A DNA stretch of 31,033 nt. Source: a bacterium (GTDB taxonomy: Bacteria; Spirochaetota; UBA4802; UBA5550). Below the pieces are notes generated by a model that worked only from the letters and a program-made list of their open reading frames with translations, was not told where the DNA came from and did no database searches. Below, one piece after another: positions 15,515 through 24,023 of the stretch. How positions within the stretch are numbered: the stretch's first letter is position 1; each line of letters starts with the position of its first letter. The stretch is from positions 1 through 31,033 of the forward strand of contig JAAENB010000931.1 of assembly GCA_024224995.1 (NCBI GenBank), given 5' to 3'. The translations under genes and the position numbers were made by a program.

Positions 15515-16837
15515 ATGTTGATAAATAAAACACAGTCCTATTGCTGTGACTGCCGGGAGTACCATGCTGCTGAGTTTGCCGCAGAGGACAATTCCGTATT
15601 TTTTAAGGTGCAATGCCCGCAAAAAGAAAAAAATATTTTAATATCAAAGCGCGCGGATATTTTTTTACGCCTGAGAAATAAAAGCTCTTTCGTGTACGAC
15701 AGCAGTATTGTATCGCATTGTCCTCTTTTTAGCAGAGTTGAATTAACGGACAAATGCAATTTTCACTGCGCCTTATGTTATGTCGATTCAGCGCCGGAAA
15801 ATAACTCCTTTATATCCATAGAAAAAATAAAAAAAATCTCTTCTTTTCTCAAGCATGAAAAACGCTTCGATGTCTCTTTAACCGGCGGGGAGCCAACCTT
15901 ACATCCGGAATTATTCGATATTATTAAGATTTTTAAAAAATCAAAATTTAACGTAAGCATCGCCTCAAATGGGTATATACTTGCGGAAGACCCAACGTTC
16001 GCGTTAAAACTGAAACAGAGCGGTTTGGACAGGTGCTACATTCAGCTGGATACCTTAAAAAAAGATGTTCACCTGAAGATCCGGTCTAATGATTTTGTTG
16101 AAGAGAAAAAAAGAGCTTTACGGAACCTGGAGAGCGCGAAAGTAAGAACATCTACAATTTCCGTAATTATTAAAGACAATGTAAACGAGGTCGGAGATAT
16201 TCTTAACCTGGTCAAAACCCTTGGCCCTTACTTCGGAGAAGCGGTTTTTCTAACAGCTATACTGGATACCGGAAGGTATACCCTGCCAAAAGACCTCTAT
16301 GTTTCAAAAGAAGAAATTATTCAGTCACTCATAGACAACTCAGGCATCAACGGCATTGGCGTCGATAACTTTTGGCCCTTACCTAAATTCCTGCCGCTTA
16401 AGCTCAATACGCATCCCGATTGCGCTACAATTTTATATCTTTTGATAAAGAACAACAAAATAGAACTATTGGAAAATTATATCAACATTGAAAAATTTTA
16501 TAAATTGTTAAGCAGGGAAAAAGCAGGCAGAAAATTATTTAAGGCTAAATTAAAAGGAATAAAAATTCTTGTCTCATGTATTCGAATAAAAAAAATAGCC
16601 GCGTTATTCCATGTTTTATTTTCTTATGTGACCAATAGGGGATCATGTTTTATCAATTACGTATTTATTGAAAGTTTTATGAGTAAATATTACCAGGACA
16701 AACAACGATTTAATTCTTGTGTTACGCATCATGTAATAGATGAAAATAAATCAGTTTCAGCTTGTATGTTCAACGAACATATTGATACCATACATCCAAT
16801 TACACGCTATAAAATGCAGAAGGAGTTATTAAAATGA
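15515..16837 (+). CDS. Tetraether-lipid-synthase-like radical SAM protein (cluster enzyme 3)
   Basis: A 440-residue radical-SAM enzyme with three cysteine regions. The N-terminal knuckle has C10/C11 and C13, then CP at 34-35, as in archaeal Tes (MJ0619-type) proteins, where it binds an extra metal site. The core motif is C81-x3-C85-x2-C88 (CNFHCALC) with GGEP at 124-127. The C-terminal region YYQDKQRFNSCVTHHVIDE with C402 and C417 resembles the Tes ending (QD...R...C..H...PDG...PFC), though degenerate. Tes joins two lipid chains tail to tail through C-C bonds. Here I infer a related C-C coupling or alkyl-chain modification, not proven. The hydrophobic insert about 345-372 fits a membrane substrate. 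Its stop overlaps the next start (ATGA). Confidence 0.75.
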   Translation: MLINKTQSYCCDCREYHAAEFAAEDNSVFFKVQCPQKEKNILISKRADIFLRLRNKSSFVYDSSIVSHCPLFSRVELTDKCNFHCALCYVDSAPENNSFISIEKIKKISSFLKHEKRFDVSLTGGEPTLHPELFDIIKIFKKSKFNVSIASNGYILAEDPTFALKLKQSGLDRCYIQLDTLKKDVHLKIRSNDFVEEKKRALRNLESAKVRTSTISVIIKDNVNEVGDILNLVKTLGPYFGEAVFLTAILDTGRYTLPKDLYVSKEEIIQSLIDNSGINGIGVDNFWPLPKFLPLKLNTHPDCATILYLLIKNNKIELLENYINIEKFYKLLSREKAGRKLFKAKLKGIKILVSCIRIKKIAALFHVLFSYVTNRGSCFINYVFIESFMSKYYQDKQRFNSCVTHHVIDENKSVSACMFNEHIDTIHPITRYKMQKELLK

Positions 16838-17913
16838 AGATTAAAGATTTTTACAATGATATTTTAGGAAGTGCGGGCTTGAGTATCCCGGTGGTACTCC
16901 GGGTAATGAGAAGTGCCGGTTTCACCAGAACATTGTCATTAGTCCTCAAGTTTGTCGTTTATGGGAGAGTCTTAAACGCCATCAGCAGACAGAAACATAA
17001 GGACGCCTTTATTCCAAAATCAATGGTCATTGAACCGACGTTTCGCTGCAATATACATTGTGCAGATTGTTACGCTCCCCATGACGACAGCCTTATGTCA
17101 ACGGAGATGTTTGAGTCAATTATACTCCAGGCGAAAAAACTCGGTGTATACCGCTTTGTGTTAATGGGAGGAGAACCAACCCTTCCGGAGGTTATTGAAA
17201 ACGTACTGCCGGTTATACAAAAACATAAGCACTGCGTTTTCACCTTTTGTACTAACTGTAAACAAATAAACCAGGAGTTTATTGATGGAATAAAAAAAGT
17301 TAAAAATATTATGTTTCTCTTGAGCATGGAAGGAACCAGGGAAGCCACAGAAAAACGGAGAGGGAAGGGGAGCTATGAGGCATACCTGGATACCGCAAAG
17401 CTGTTGAGAAAGAATAAAATGGCATTTGCCATGTCAATTACCCTGGAGCCCGATGTCTGGGAAGCCCAGATTGATGAAAAAATAATTGAGGATTTTGTTA
17501 ATGCCGGCGGCGCGATTATTTATTCATATCCCCGTTTTAATAATACGAAACAAGAATTCTATGAACTGCCGCGGATAGATTTTCTTAAAAGAATTCAAAC
17601 CTTATGTAAAAAATATTCAATCTATTGGGGAGACGGGCATTATGGCAAAATGAAAGCGTCAAAAGGGATTATTCCCCGCCATAACAACCAGGTATGCATT
17701 AATCCCCATGGAGTAGTTCGACCCTACCGTTTTTATTATACACCGGAATTTGAGAGTGTTGCTGAAAAACCATTGCTGGAAATTTTGTCGAACAAAGAAT
17801 TGATTGAAACAAAACTGAAAGGCCGTATCAAAGCTAACGAATTACTTAAAAATGAAAAAGATCAACTCAATGATCTGGGTTTTAAAGTCTATGACTATAC
17901 GTGGAGGATGTAA
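16834..17913 (+). CDS. Radical SAM protein (cluster enzyme 4)
   Basis: A 359-residue radical-SAM enzyme. The cluster motif is C72-x3-C76-x2-C79 (CNIHCADC), and GGEP is at 112-115. A distal Cys, C288 in QVCINPHGVVRPYRF, stands where twitch/SPASM proteins have the first auxiliary cysteine, but the following PC is PY, so an auxiliary cluster is doubtful. The N-terminal 50 residues form an amphipathic hydrophobic stretch (SIPVVLRVMRSAG, LSLVLKFVVYG), again suggesting membrane contact. The start is ATG at 16834 with AAGGAG about 8 nt upstream, overlapping the preceding stop by 4 bp. The 3' end overlaps the convergent hydrolase gene by 32 bp. The product is unknown; by context, lipid modification. 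Confidence 0.8.
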   Translation: MKIKDFYNDILGSAGLSIPVVLRVMRSAGFTRTLSLVLKFVVYGRVLNAISRQKHKDAFIPKSMVIEPTFRCNIHCADCYAPHDDSLMSTEMFESIILQAKKLGVYRFVLMGGEPTLPEVIENVLPVIQKHKHCVFTFCTNCKQINQEFIDGIKKVKNIMFLLSMEGTREATEKRRGKGSYEAYLDTAKLLRKNKMAFAMSITLEPDVWEAQIDEKIIEDFVNAGGAIIYSYPRFNNTKQEFYELPRIDFLKRIQTLCKKYSIYWGDGHYGKMKASKGIIPRHNNQVCINPHGVVRPYRFYYTPEFESVAEKPLLEILSNKELIETKLKGRIKANELLKNEKDQLNDLGFKVYDYTWRM

Positions 17914-18907
17914 GGGGAAATATCTCCCCAATATCAAGAACTTTTAATGTACCATTAATCGTGTTTTTTTGGTCAAGATCGCGTAGAATTTTTATCGGTT
18001 CACCCATGGGTTCATTTGTCGCGTCAAAAGTACCGTAATGCATTGGTATAAAATATTTGCCTTTTAATTTGTTAAAGGCATCTACCGCTTCCGAAGGAGT
18101 CACATGGAAATATTTATTGATATATTGCGGCGCGTATGAATCTATAGACATCAAGCAGATGTCAATGTTGGGAAAATAATGATGTATCTCGTTAAAATGA
18201 TTCGCGGAATATGCCATATCCCCTGCGAAAAAGACGCATCTCTTTTTCGTTTTAATTATAAAACTGCCCCAGAGAGATTGGTTCTGGTCAAAAAGAGATC
18301 TTTTGGAGAAATGTTTCGTTGGCATAAGATATATTTCAATATTTTCATCATTGGAGTTGTATTGTTGATACCAGCCTGCCTCTTGAATTGTTACCCTTTT
18401 ATTAATTGATAGCACAGTCTTTCCCAGGCGAAGCGGGAGCAGCGCAAGAGTGTTTTTAAGATCGAGTCTTTTTAAAGAATCCGCGTCAAGATGGTCGAAA
18501 TGGTTATGGGAGACTAAAAGGTAGTCGATGTTCTTGATATCCTCTATTACGCAGGGCAATTCCGGATGTCTTTTAACAAATGGCGGATGGGTGAGACAGG
18601 GGTCCGTAAGAATTGTCTTTCCCCCAATCCTGATGAAGAACGTCGCTTGTCCCAGCCATACGATCATATCTTCCGGGCTGTTAAAAAAGTTATTATTTTT
18701 AACGACCGCTAACGCGAATTGGTCTTTATCCTTTTCTTCTTGCTGAGGATTTTTTGATACCTTCCATTTAATTACTTCTAAAGATGAAAACGCACGTACC
18801 TCTTCTTCATTGATAAATCTATTATTAACAAGCGGATTTCCCGGGTAGTCTTTTTTAATCGTAACAAGATTGCTGTTCTTTTCATAGCGTATATTTTTAT
18901 TTTTCAT
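17882..18907 (-). CDS. NAPE-PLD/UlaG-like metallo-beta-lactamase-fold hydrolase
   Basis: A 341-residue zinc hydrolase. The motif H134-x-H136-x-D138-H139 (HNHFDH) is followed by MPTKHFS, FFAGDMAYS and the family-typical FHVTPSEAVDAF and IPMHYGTFD. This pattern is that of N-acyl-phosphatidylethanolamine phospholipase D-like proteins, which cleave the phosphodiester bond of membrane phospholipids. That fits its place directly after a CdsA-like gene, 9 nt from that gene's stop. I chose ATG at 18907; a TTG at 18913 is in frame, and the ribosome site (AAAGGGG) lies within the end of cdsA. It is the last gene of the minus-strand set, and its stop lies inside the 3' end of the convergent radical-SAM gene. 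Confidence 0.82.
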   Translation of the reverse strand: MKNKNIRYEKNSNLVTIKKDYPGNPLVNNRFINEEEVRAFSSLEVIKWKVSKNPQQEEKDKDQFALAVVKNNNFFNSPEDMIVWLGQATFFIRIGGKTILTDPCLTHPPFVKRHPELPCVIEDIKNIDYLLVSHNHFDHLDADSLKRLDLKNTLALLPLRLGKTVLSINKRVTIQEAGWYQQYNSNDENIEIYLMPTKHFSKRSLFDQNQSLWGSFIIKTKKRCVFFAGDMAYSANHFNEIHHYFPNIDICLMSIDSYAPQYINKYFHVTPSEAVDAFNKLKGKYFIPMHYGTFDATNEPMGEPIKILRDLDQKNTINGTLKVLDIGEIFPLTSSTYSHRL

Positions 18908-18916
18908 GTTCAAAGC

Positions 18917-19777
18917 TTACGAAACCCCTTTGAATAGTAAATAATAATAAAAAAACGGCATACTAAAAATAAGAGCGTCAAATACATCCCACATGCCGCC
19001 ATGACCATACATTATTGAACCTGAATCTTTTTTTGAGGAGTCTCTTTTTACGGCAGACTCAATGAGGTCTCCCAGGTTTCCAAGGATGCTTAATACGATA
19101 CCAAGTAGTATTGACTCAAGTAAACCGAATAGCTGTTTTCCGGAAACGCTGTTCATCACGTAAGCGGTTATGGTCATTGTAACGACACTAAAAAGAATGC
19201 CGGAAAAATATCCCTCCCATGACTTGTTTGGCGAAACAGGATAATTCGTCTTATGTTTTCCAAATAAAATACCTCCGATGTATGCGAAGATATCATTGGA
19301 CATAATAACAATATGTAAGATGAGAATATAGTATGTACCATCATTAAAAGATTTCAGGAGAATTATATGGGAATAGAACATAACAATATATACCACCCCA
19401 AAAACTGTTGTGGAAAGAGAATGTATCCCATTTTGCAACGGCCTGGTAAAAAGCTGGAGTATGGCAATACCGCCAATAAATAGTACAAAAAGGAAGAGCG
19501 AAATTCTTCCGTCAAAGGTTGTACCAAAGGCATATAGATAGAATACGATATTTACAAGAATCGCAATAACCATACCCGCAAAGAAAAATGGTTTTTTCGT
19601 GTCATCAACGGAAACCATTCTGTAAAATTCATAAAGACTTGAAAGGGTAACAACCAATGACGCAAGAAGAATGAGAATAGAATTAAAGCTGCTGCTGATA
19701 AAACAAAAATAATATAGCGGCATTACTATCAAGCCGCTGAAAAGGCGTTTAATTGAATTAGCTGTTGTATCTTCCAT
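18917..19777 (-). CDS. cdsA: CdsA-like CTP:phosphatidate cytidylyltransferase (altered signature)
   Basis: A 286-residue integral membrane protein with about eight hydrophobic helices. The C-terminal signature of CdsA is recognisable: SAVKRDSSKKDSGSIMYGHGG, then W-D-V-F-D. CdsA makes CDP-diacylglycerol from CTP and phosphatidate, the precursor of acidic phospholipids and phosphatidylethanolamine. Two normally conserved residues differ: Pro of PGHGG is Tyr, and Arg of the D-R-x-D pair is Val. It may therefore be a second, specialised paralogue, for example for ether-type phosphatidate, with a housekeeping copy elsewhere. ATG at 19777 has CAGGGA 6 nt upstream. It lies 14 bp after the PlsA/Ger-like gene, strongly implying co-expression. 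Confidence 0.82.
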   Translation of the reverse strand: MEDTTANSIKRLFSGLIVMPLYYFCFISSSFNSILILLASLVVTLSSLYEFYRMVSVDDTKKPFFFAGMVIAILVNIVFYLYAFGTTFDGRISLFLFVLFIGGIAILQLFTRPLQNGIHSLSTTVFGVVYIVMFYSHIILLKSFNDGTYYILILHIVIMSNDIFAYIGGILFGKHKTNYPVSPNKSWEGYFSGILFSVVTMTITAYVMNSVSGKQLFGLLESILLGIVLSILGNLGDLIESAVKRDSSKKDSGSIMYGHGGMWDVFDALIFSMPFFYYYLLFKGVS

Positions 19778-19791
19778 ATACTGTCCCTGTT

Positions 19792-22700
19792 TTACCCCGA
19801 TTTGATACTGTCTACCAGCATATTGATCCGGTTAAAATAGTTTGCATTGCAGGTATCAAACCCTAAATCAAGGTATAGAATATTTAAAAGGGGATCTTTC
19901 TCTTTTAATTTATTTTCAATACCCTTTGCTGAAACCTGGTTCGCGATACAGCCAAAAGGCTGAAGACAAATAACATTATGAATATTTGCTTTTGAAAAAT
20001 TGAGGATTTCCGCCGCGATTAGCCAGCCTTCTCCCGCTTGTTGAATTGGATTAATCACCGGGGAGAGTTCTTTTAAGTTATTCTTTAGATCATGGACCGG
20101 CCAATAATATTTGAAACCCTTGAGAAACCGGTCCGCTTTCGTAATATTTTTTTGGAGCTGCTTATACACCAGGGGAAAGACCAATGAATGGAGTTTGTTT
20201 ATATGAATTAATTGTTCTTTTTGGTTTATCTTCTTATTTACCAGCATTTGCGGTAAAAAATAACTTGGAGAAGGAACAATGGGCTGTACTCCCCGGGAAG
20301 TTAACCATTCGAGAATATTTCTATTTGGCCACGCGCATAATTTTACGTATATTTCACCGACAATTCCTATTTTAGGGATAGTGTCATACTTTTTTTCTTC
20401 AATTGAATTAAAGTCTTCCACAGCCCGGGGGAGAAGACTGAGGGCTCCTTGTGCCAGTGATGTATTATCCGCTAAGGTGAAATACCGGTGAACCAATTCC
20501 TTTGCCTGGCCCGGGTTTTTCTCCCGTACTGCCATGGCATAATACATTGTTGTAAGGGCGTCACCAAAAAGTAATGTATTGTACATCGATAAAATAATTT
20601 TTCTTTTTCCAAATTTTACCGCCGGATTGTTATATTGCGTGTGCCCGCTTTGCTCGACTGAAAAAGCCAGGGGAGCTATTGGTACGTTTTCAAATCCGGA
20701 CTTATGCAGTGCCCGTTCAATAAGCTCTTTATATGAACTGAGACGGCACTGGCCGCCGGTTTGACTGATCCCAACTGAAATTTCATTTGTGTTATATTTT
20801 CCGGACTTAAGGGCTTTGAGTATATCCCCAACAACCAGGATCGCCGGATAACATATATCATTATTTGAATACTTGATCCCCAATTCTTCTGATGTTTTGT
20901 CCGGCGGCGGTAATAATTCCGCGTCTACGCCAAACCGCTTGAGCAGAGAAGGAAGCATTGGTGAATGAAATGGAGACAACGAAGGTATTAATATTGTTTT
21001 CGTCTTTTTGCCGGAAAGGGGCCGGCTTGTAAGGGCAGTGCTTGTTTCATGGAACGCGTTATTGCCCAGGGATTCAACAAGAGTTCTAATCCGCAATGTT
21101 ACGGAATCGGTGCTTTGCATTTCATCTACTTTAATGACCGTGAGCTTTTTTCCCGCTTCCCATAATATTTTCATAACCGCGTCAATGGCAATCGCGTCCG
21201 GACCGCATGAGAATGAATTGATGTATACCATTTCAATATTTTCATGAACTTTCGCAAAAAGTGCCGCTTTGTATAATCTGTTGGAAAAAGCCCATGATGA
21301 TTGCGGCATTGTTGAAGAGACATCTTCACCAGGCGGCAAATAGTCGGCCAGGATAAAGTCAAAACCAAAACGGTTAATTATTTTCGGCAGGTTGACACTC
21401 ACTAAAGGATCAATATGATAGGGCTTTCCCGCGAGAAGAATTAATGTCTTCTTCTCATCTTTTGCTTTTTTTACAATGGATGCTGTTTCGCGTTCCATCA
21501 TTGTTTTAAACGCGGTTTGATTTTCAACAGCTTTTTGGAATGCCTTCTTAAACGCGGAATGAGAAATGCCGAGAGATTTAAAATAGAACCGGCATTTATT
21601 TTTTAACAGTTTGTTATCCTTGAAGGTAAAGGATGGTTTGTCCAGTGGAATATTGAAGTGAGAATAGGGATCAATGGAATTGTTGATGAGATCTGAATAA
21701 CCGGTCACTATTGGGCAGTTATAGCTATTCTCTTCGTTCTGTTCAAGGGGTTCAAATTTTATTGCCGGAAAAAAGATCCGGTCTACTTTTTGTTCTATGA
21801 GATTGTATATATGCCCATGTACCAATTTCGCCGGAAAGCAAATACTATCGGACATGATACTTCCGGTCCCCTTTTGGTATTGCCGATAGGTGGATTCTGT
21901 TGACACAATAACTTCAAAACCGCAGTAGTGAAATAGCGTATGCCAAAAGGGAAAATTTTCATAGAATAAAAATGCTCGTGGGATTCCAATTCTTGCCTTT
22001 GGCTTGTTAACCCGCTTGTTTTCATACGTAAGGAATTGTTTTGTTTTATACGCGACGATGTTTTCATGAACCATATTGTTTTTTGAGTTATTCGAAAAAT
22101 GCTTTTCACATCGATTCCCCGTGTAAAATATTTTTTTATTCGGGAATACTGATTTTAAAATCTGGCAGTTTTGTTCACACCCTGAGCATTGGATTCCGGT
22201 ACTGGTGTTTTCTTCTGCGCTGTAATTAGAATATAATATATTTTTTTGAGCATCGTGTTGTTTTATTTGATTGAGATGCGTATTCCGCGCGTGGATTGCG
22301 GCGCCCAGGGCACCCATGTGTCCGCTGATGTCGGGACACAAAACTTTTTTTCCAATATATAATTCAAATGCCCGGTGAATTGCCGGGTTTAAAAATGTCC
22401 CCCCCTGTACAATAATAGAATCACCTAAATCATCTACATCCTTTATTTTTAATACTTTTTCAATTGAGTTTCTTGAAATAGAGTAGGCTAATCCTGCCGC
22501 GATATTGTCAACACTCTGTCCCTGGTGTAATTGTTCTTTTACTAATGAATTCATAAAAATAGTACATCGAGATCCTAATGAGCATGGGGCTTGGGCTAAG
22601 GAGGCCTTTTTTGAAAATTCTTCCAATGAATAACCGAATGATTCGGCAAAATTTTGAATAAAACTCCCGCACCCGGATGAGCAGGCCTCGTTTATTTCAA

Positions 22701-24021
22701 TGTTTTTAATGGACCCGTTTTGAATGAAAATTGCTTTCATATCCTGGCCGCCAATATCCAGAATAAAACTGGGGTTGTTAACAATGGTTTTAGAGGCTGT
22801 ATAGTGCGCAAGAGGTTCAACAACACCGTGGCTAATGTCGAAAAAAGTTTTAACCAGTTCTTCACCGTAACCGGTAACGCTTGCTTCGGCAATATCAATT
22901 GACTTATTATGTTTTTTTAATTCCTTTTGGAAATATGAAAGGCCCTGCTCTACACTCTGTATATGGTTCCCGTTGTTAAATACATAGTACCGGTCGGCGA
23001 TTTTTCCATCGTGATCCAATAAAACCATTTTCGTGCTTGTTGAACCGGAATCAATTCCCAGAAAAAGCTTTTTATCGTTCATTTGTTTTTTTGATATTTT
23101 TTCTGTTTTTATAAACCGGGTTTTTTCCCAGTGGTCCCGGTCTTCGCGGTTCTTAAAAAGTTTTTTCTCAGCTCCATTGCGTATCGCTGCTGTTCTCTTC
23201 TCTCCGTGAAGCTGGTCTATTAATACTTGCAGGGAGTGAGCTTTTTTTACGGTGTTATTTTTTAATGCCGCGCCCATTGCCGGAAAGAAGAGACCATAGT
23301 GGGAAGGTATTATATCCTCATGGCTCAGCTCTAAGCGCTTCATAAATATTTCCCGCAGCAAAGGGATATGATAAAAAGGGCCTCCTGAAAAAAGGACTTT
23401 TTTTGGAGTCCCCACCCCCCGGATCAGGGTATTGCAAAACTGGATGGAGAGCGCGTCCATAACGGAAGCTATAATGTCGGGCTTTGAAATGTTTTTGCTT
23501 AATAAATTCTGTATATCACTTTTGGCAAATACGCCGCACCTGCTGGCGATTGGATATATCCTGGTACTCTGCTTTCCAAGATCATTGAGCGATTCACCGG
23601 GAACATCCAACAGCGCCGTTAGCTGGTCAAGAAACGCGCCGGTTCCTCCTGCGCAGCTTCCATTCATTCTAAAATCCAATGTTCCGTCTTGTTTGCGCAT
23701 CAGCATCTTGGAGTCTTCCCCGCCAATATCAAGAAGCAGTTTCGCCGAAGGGTGGATTTTTTTCACGGCAGCGGCACAGGCAATTACTTCCTGGCAATAT
23801 GGAATCGTATAGCGCATGGCATAGCCGTGACCAACTGAACCGGTCATGGAGAGCGATGTATCTTTTTTGAATTCTTTATTTAATTGTAATAAAATTTCTA
23901 ATAATGATTCTCTTATTAATAAGTTATGTCTTTCGTAACTTGTATGGAGTACCGTATTACTTGAATTCATTACCACGGATTTTATTGTTGTTGATCCGAT
24001 ATCAATGCCAATTGTTATCAT
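19792..24021 (-). CDS. plsA: PlsA/Ger-like plasmalogen or ether-lipid synthase (dehydratase-activase fusion)
   Basis: A 1409-residue fusion. Activase (BcrA/BadF ASKHA ATPase) 1 about 1-255 with DIGSTT and cluster Cys C123 and C162; activase 2 about 318-580 with DSGSTST, C447/C451 and C486; a Cys-rich link C612, C615, C619, C638; a DUF2229-like domain about 676-900 opening with ARIGIPRAFLFYENFPFW; a 2-hydroxyacyl-CoA-dehydratase (HgdB)-like part about 1005-1400 with C1057 (CYPA), C1092 (GGQCR) and C1352/C1358 (CLQPFGC). This is the layout reported for the anaerobic plasmalogen synthase PlsA and for Ger, which reduce the acyl ester of a glycerolipid to a vinyl or alkyl ether using ATP-driven electron transfer. 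Flanked by CdsA and radical-SAM genes, it anchors my lipid reading. A plain CoA-ester dehydratase activator is the alternative. Confidence 0.82.
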   Translation of the reverse strand: MITIGIDIGSTTIKSVVMNSSNTVLHTSYERHNLLIRESLLEILLQLNKEFKKDTSLSMTGSVGHGYAMRYTIPYCQEVIACAAAVKKIHPSAKLLLDIGGEDSKMLMRKQDGTLDFRMNGSCAGGTGAFLDQLTALLDVPGESLNDLGKQSTRIYPIASRCGVFAKSDIQNLLSKNISKPDIIASVMDALSIQFCNTLIRGVGTPKKVLFSGGPFYHIPLLREIFMKRLELSHEDIIPSHYGLFFPAMGAALKNNTVKKAHSLQVLIDQLHGEKRTAAIRNGAEKKLFKNREDRDHWEKTRFIKTEKISKKQMNDKKLFLGIDSGSTSTKMVLLDHDGKIADRYYVFNNGNHIQSVEQGLSYFQKELKKHNKSIDIAEASVTGYGEELVKTFFDISHGVVEPLAHYTASKTIVNNPSFILDIGGQDMKAIFIQNGSIKNIEINEACSSGCGSFIQNFAESFGYSLEEFSKKASLAQAPCSLGSRCTIFMNSLVKEQLHQGQSVDNIAAGLAYSISRNSIEKVLKIKDVDDLGDSIIVQGGTFLNPAIHRAFELYIGKKVLCPDISGHMGALGAAIHARNTHLNQIKQHDAQKNILYSNYSAEENTSTGIQCSGCEQNCQILKSVFPNKKIFYTGNRCEKHFSNNSKNNMVHENIVAYKTKQFLTYENKRVNKPKARIGIPRAFLFYENFPFWHTLFHYCGFEVIVSTESTYRQYQKGTGSIMSDSICFPAKLVHGHIYNLIEQKVDRIFFPAIKFEPLEQNEENSYNCPIVTGYSDLINNSIDPYSHFNIPLDKPSFTFKDNKLLKNKCRFYFKSLGISHSAFKKAFQKAVENQTAFKTMMERETASIVKKAKDEKKTLILLAGKPYHIDPLVSVNLPKIINRFGFDFILADYLPPGEDVSSTMPQSSWAFSNRLYKAALFAKVHENIEMVYINSFSCGPDAIAIDAVMKILWEAGKKLTVIKVDEMQSTDSVTLRIRTLVESLGNNAFHETSTALTSRPLSGKKTKTILIPSLSPFHSPMLPSLLKRFGVDAELLPPPDKTSEELGIKYSNNDICYPAILVVGDILKALKSGKYNTNEISVGISQTGGQCRLSSYKELIERALHKSGFENVPIAPLAFSVEQSGHTQYNNPAVKFGKRKIILSMYNTLLFGDALTTMYYAMAVREKNPGQAKELVHRYFTLADNTSLAQGALSLLPRAVEDFNSIEEKKYDTIPKIGIVGEIYVKLCAWPNRNILEWLTSRGVQPIVPSPSYFLPQMLVNKKINQKEQLIHINKLHSLVFPLVYKQLQKNITKADRFLKGFKYYWPVHDLKNNLKELSPVINPIQQAGEGWLIAAEILNFSKANIHNVICLQPFGCIANQVSAKGIENKLKEKDPLLNILYLDLGFDTCNANYFNRINMLVDSIKSG

Positions 24022-24023
24022 TA

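Noticed and set aside
13077..17913. Radical-SAM genes as maturases of the PQPEPPGI peptide
   Set aside because: They are more than 12 kb away behind other transcription units and are packed with lipid-type genes; no evidence ties them to the peptide.
23432..23812. Plus-strand ORF of 126 codons inside the PlsA-like gene
   Set aside because: It is a shadow of the well-supported minus-strand coding sequence.
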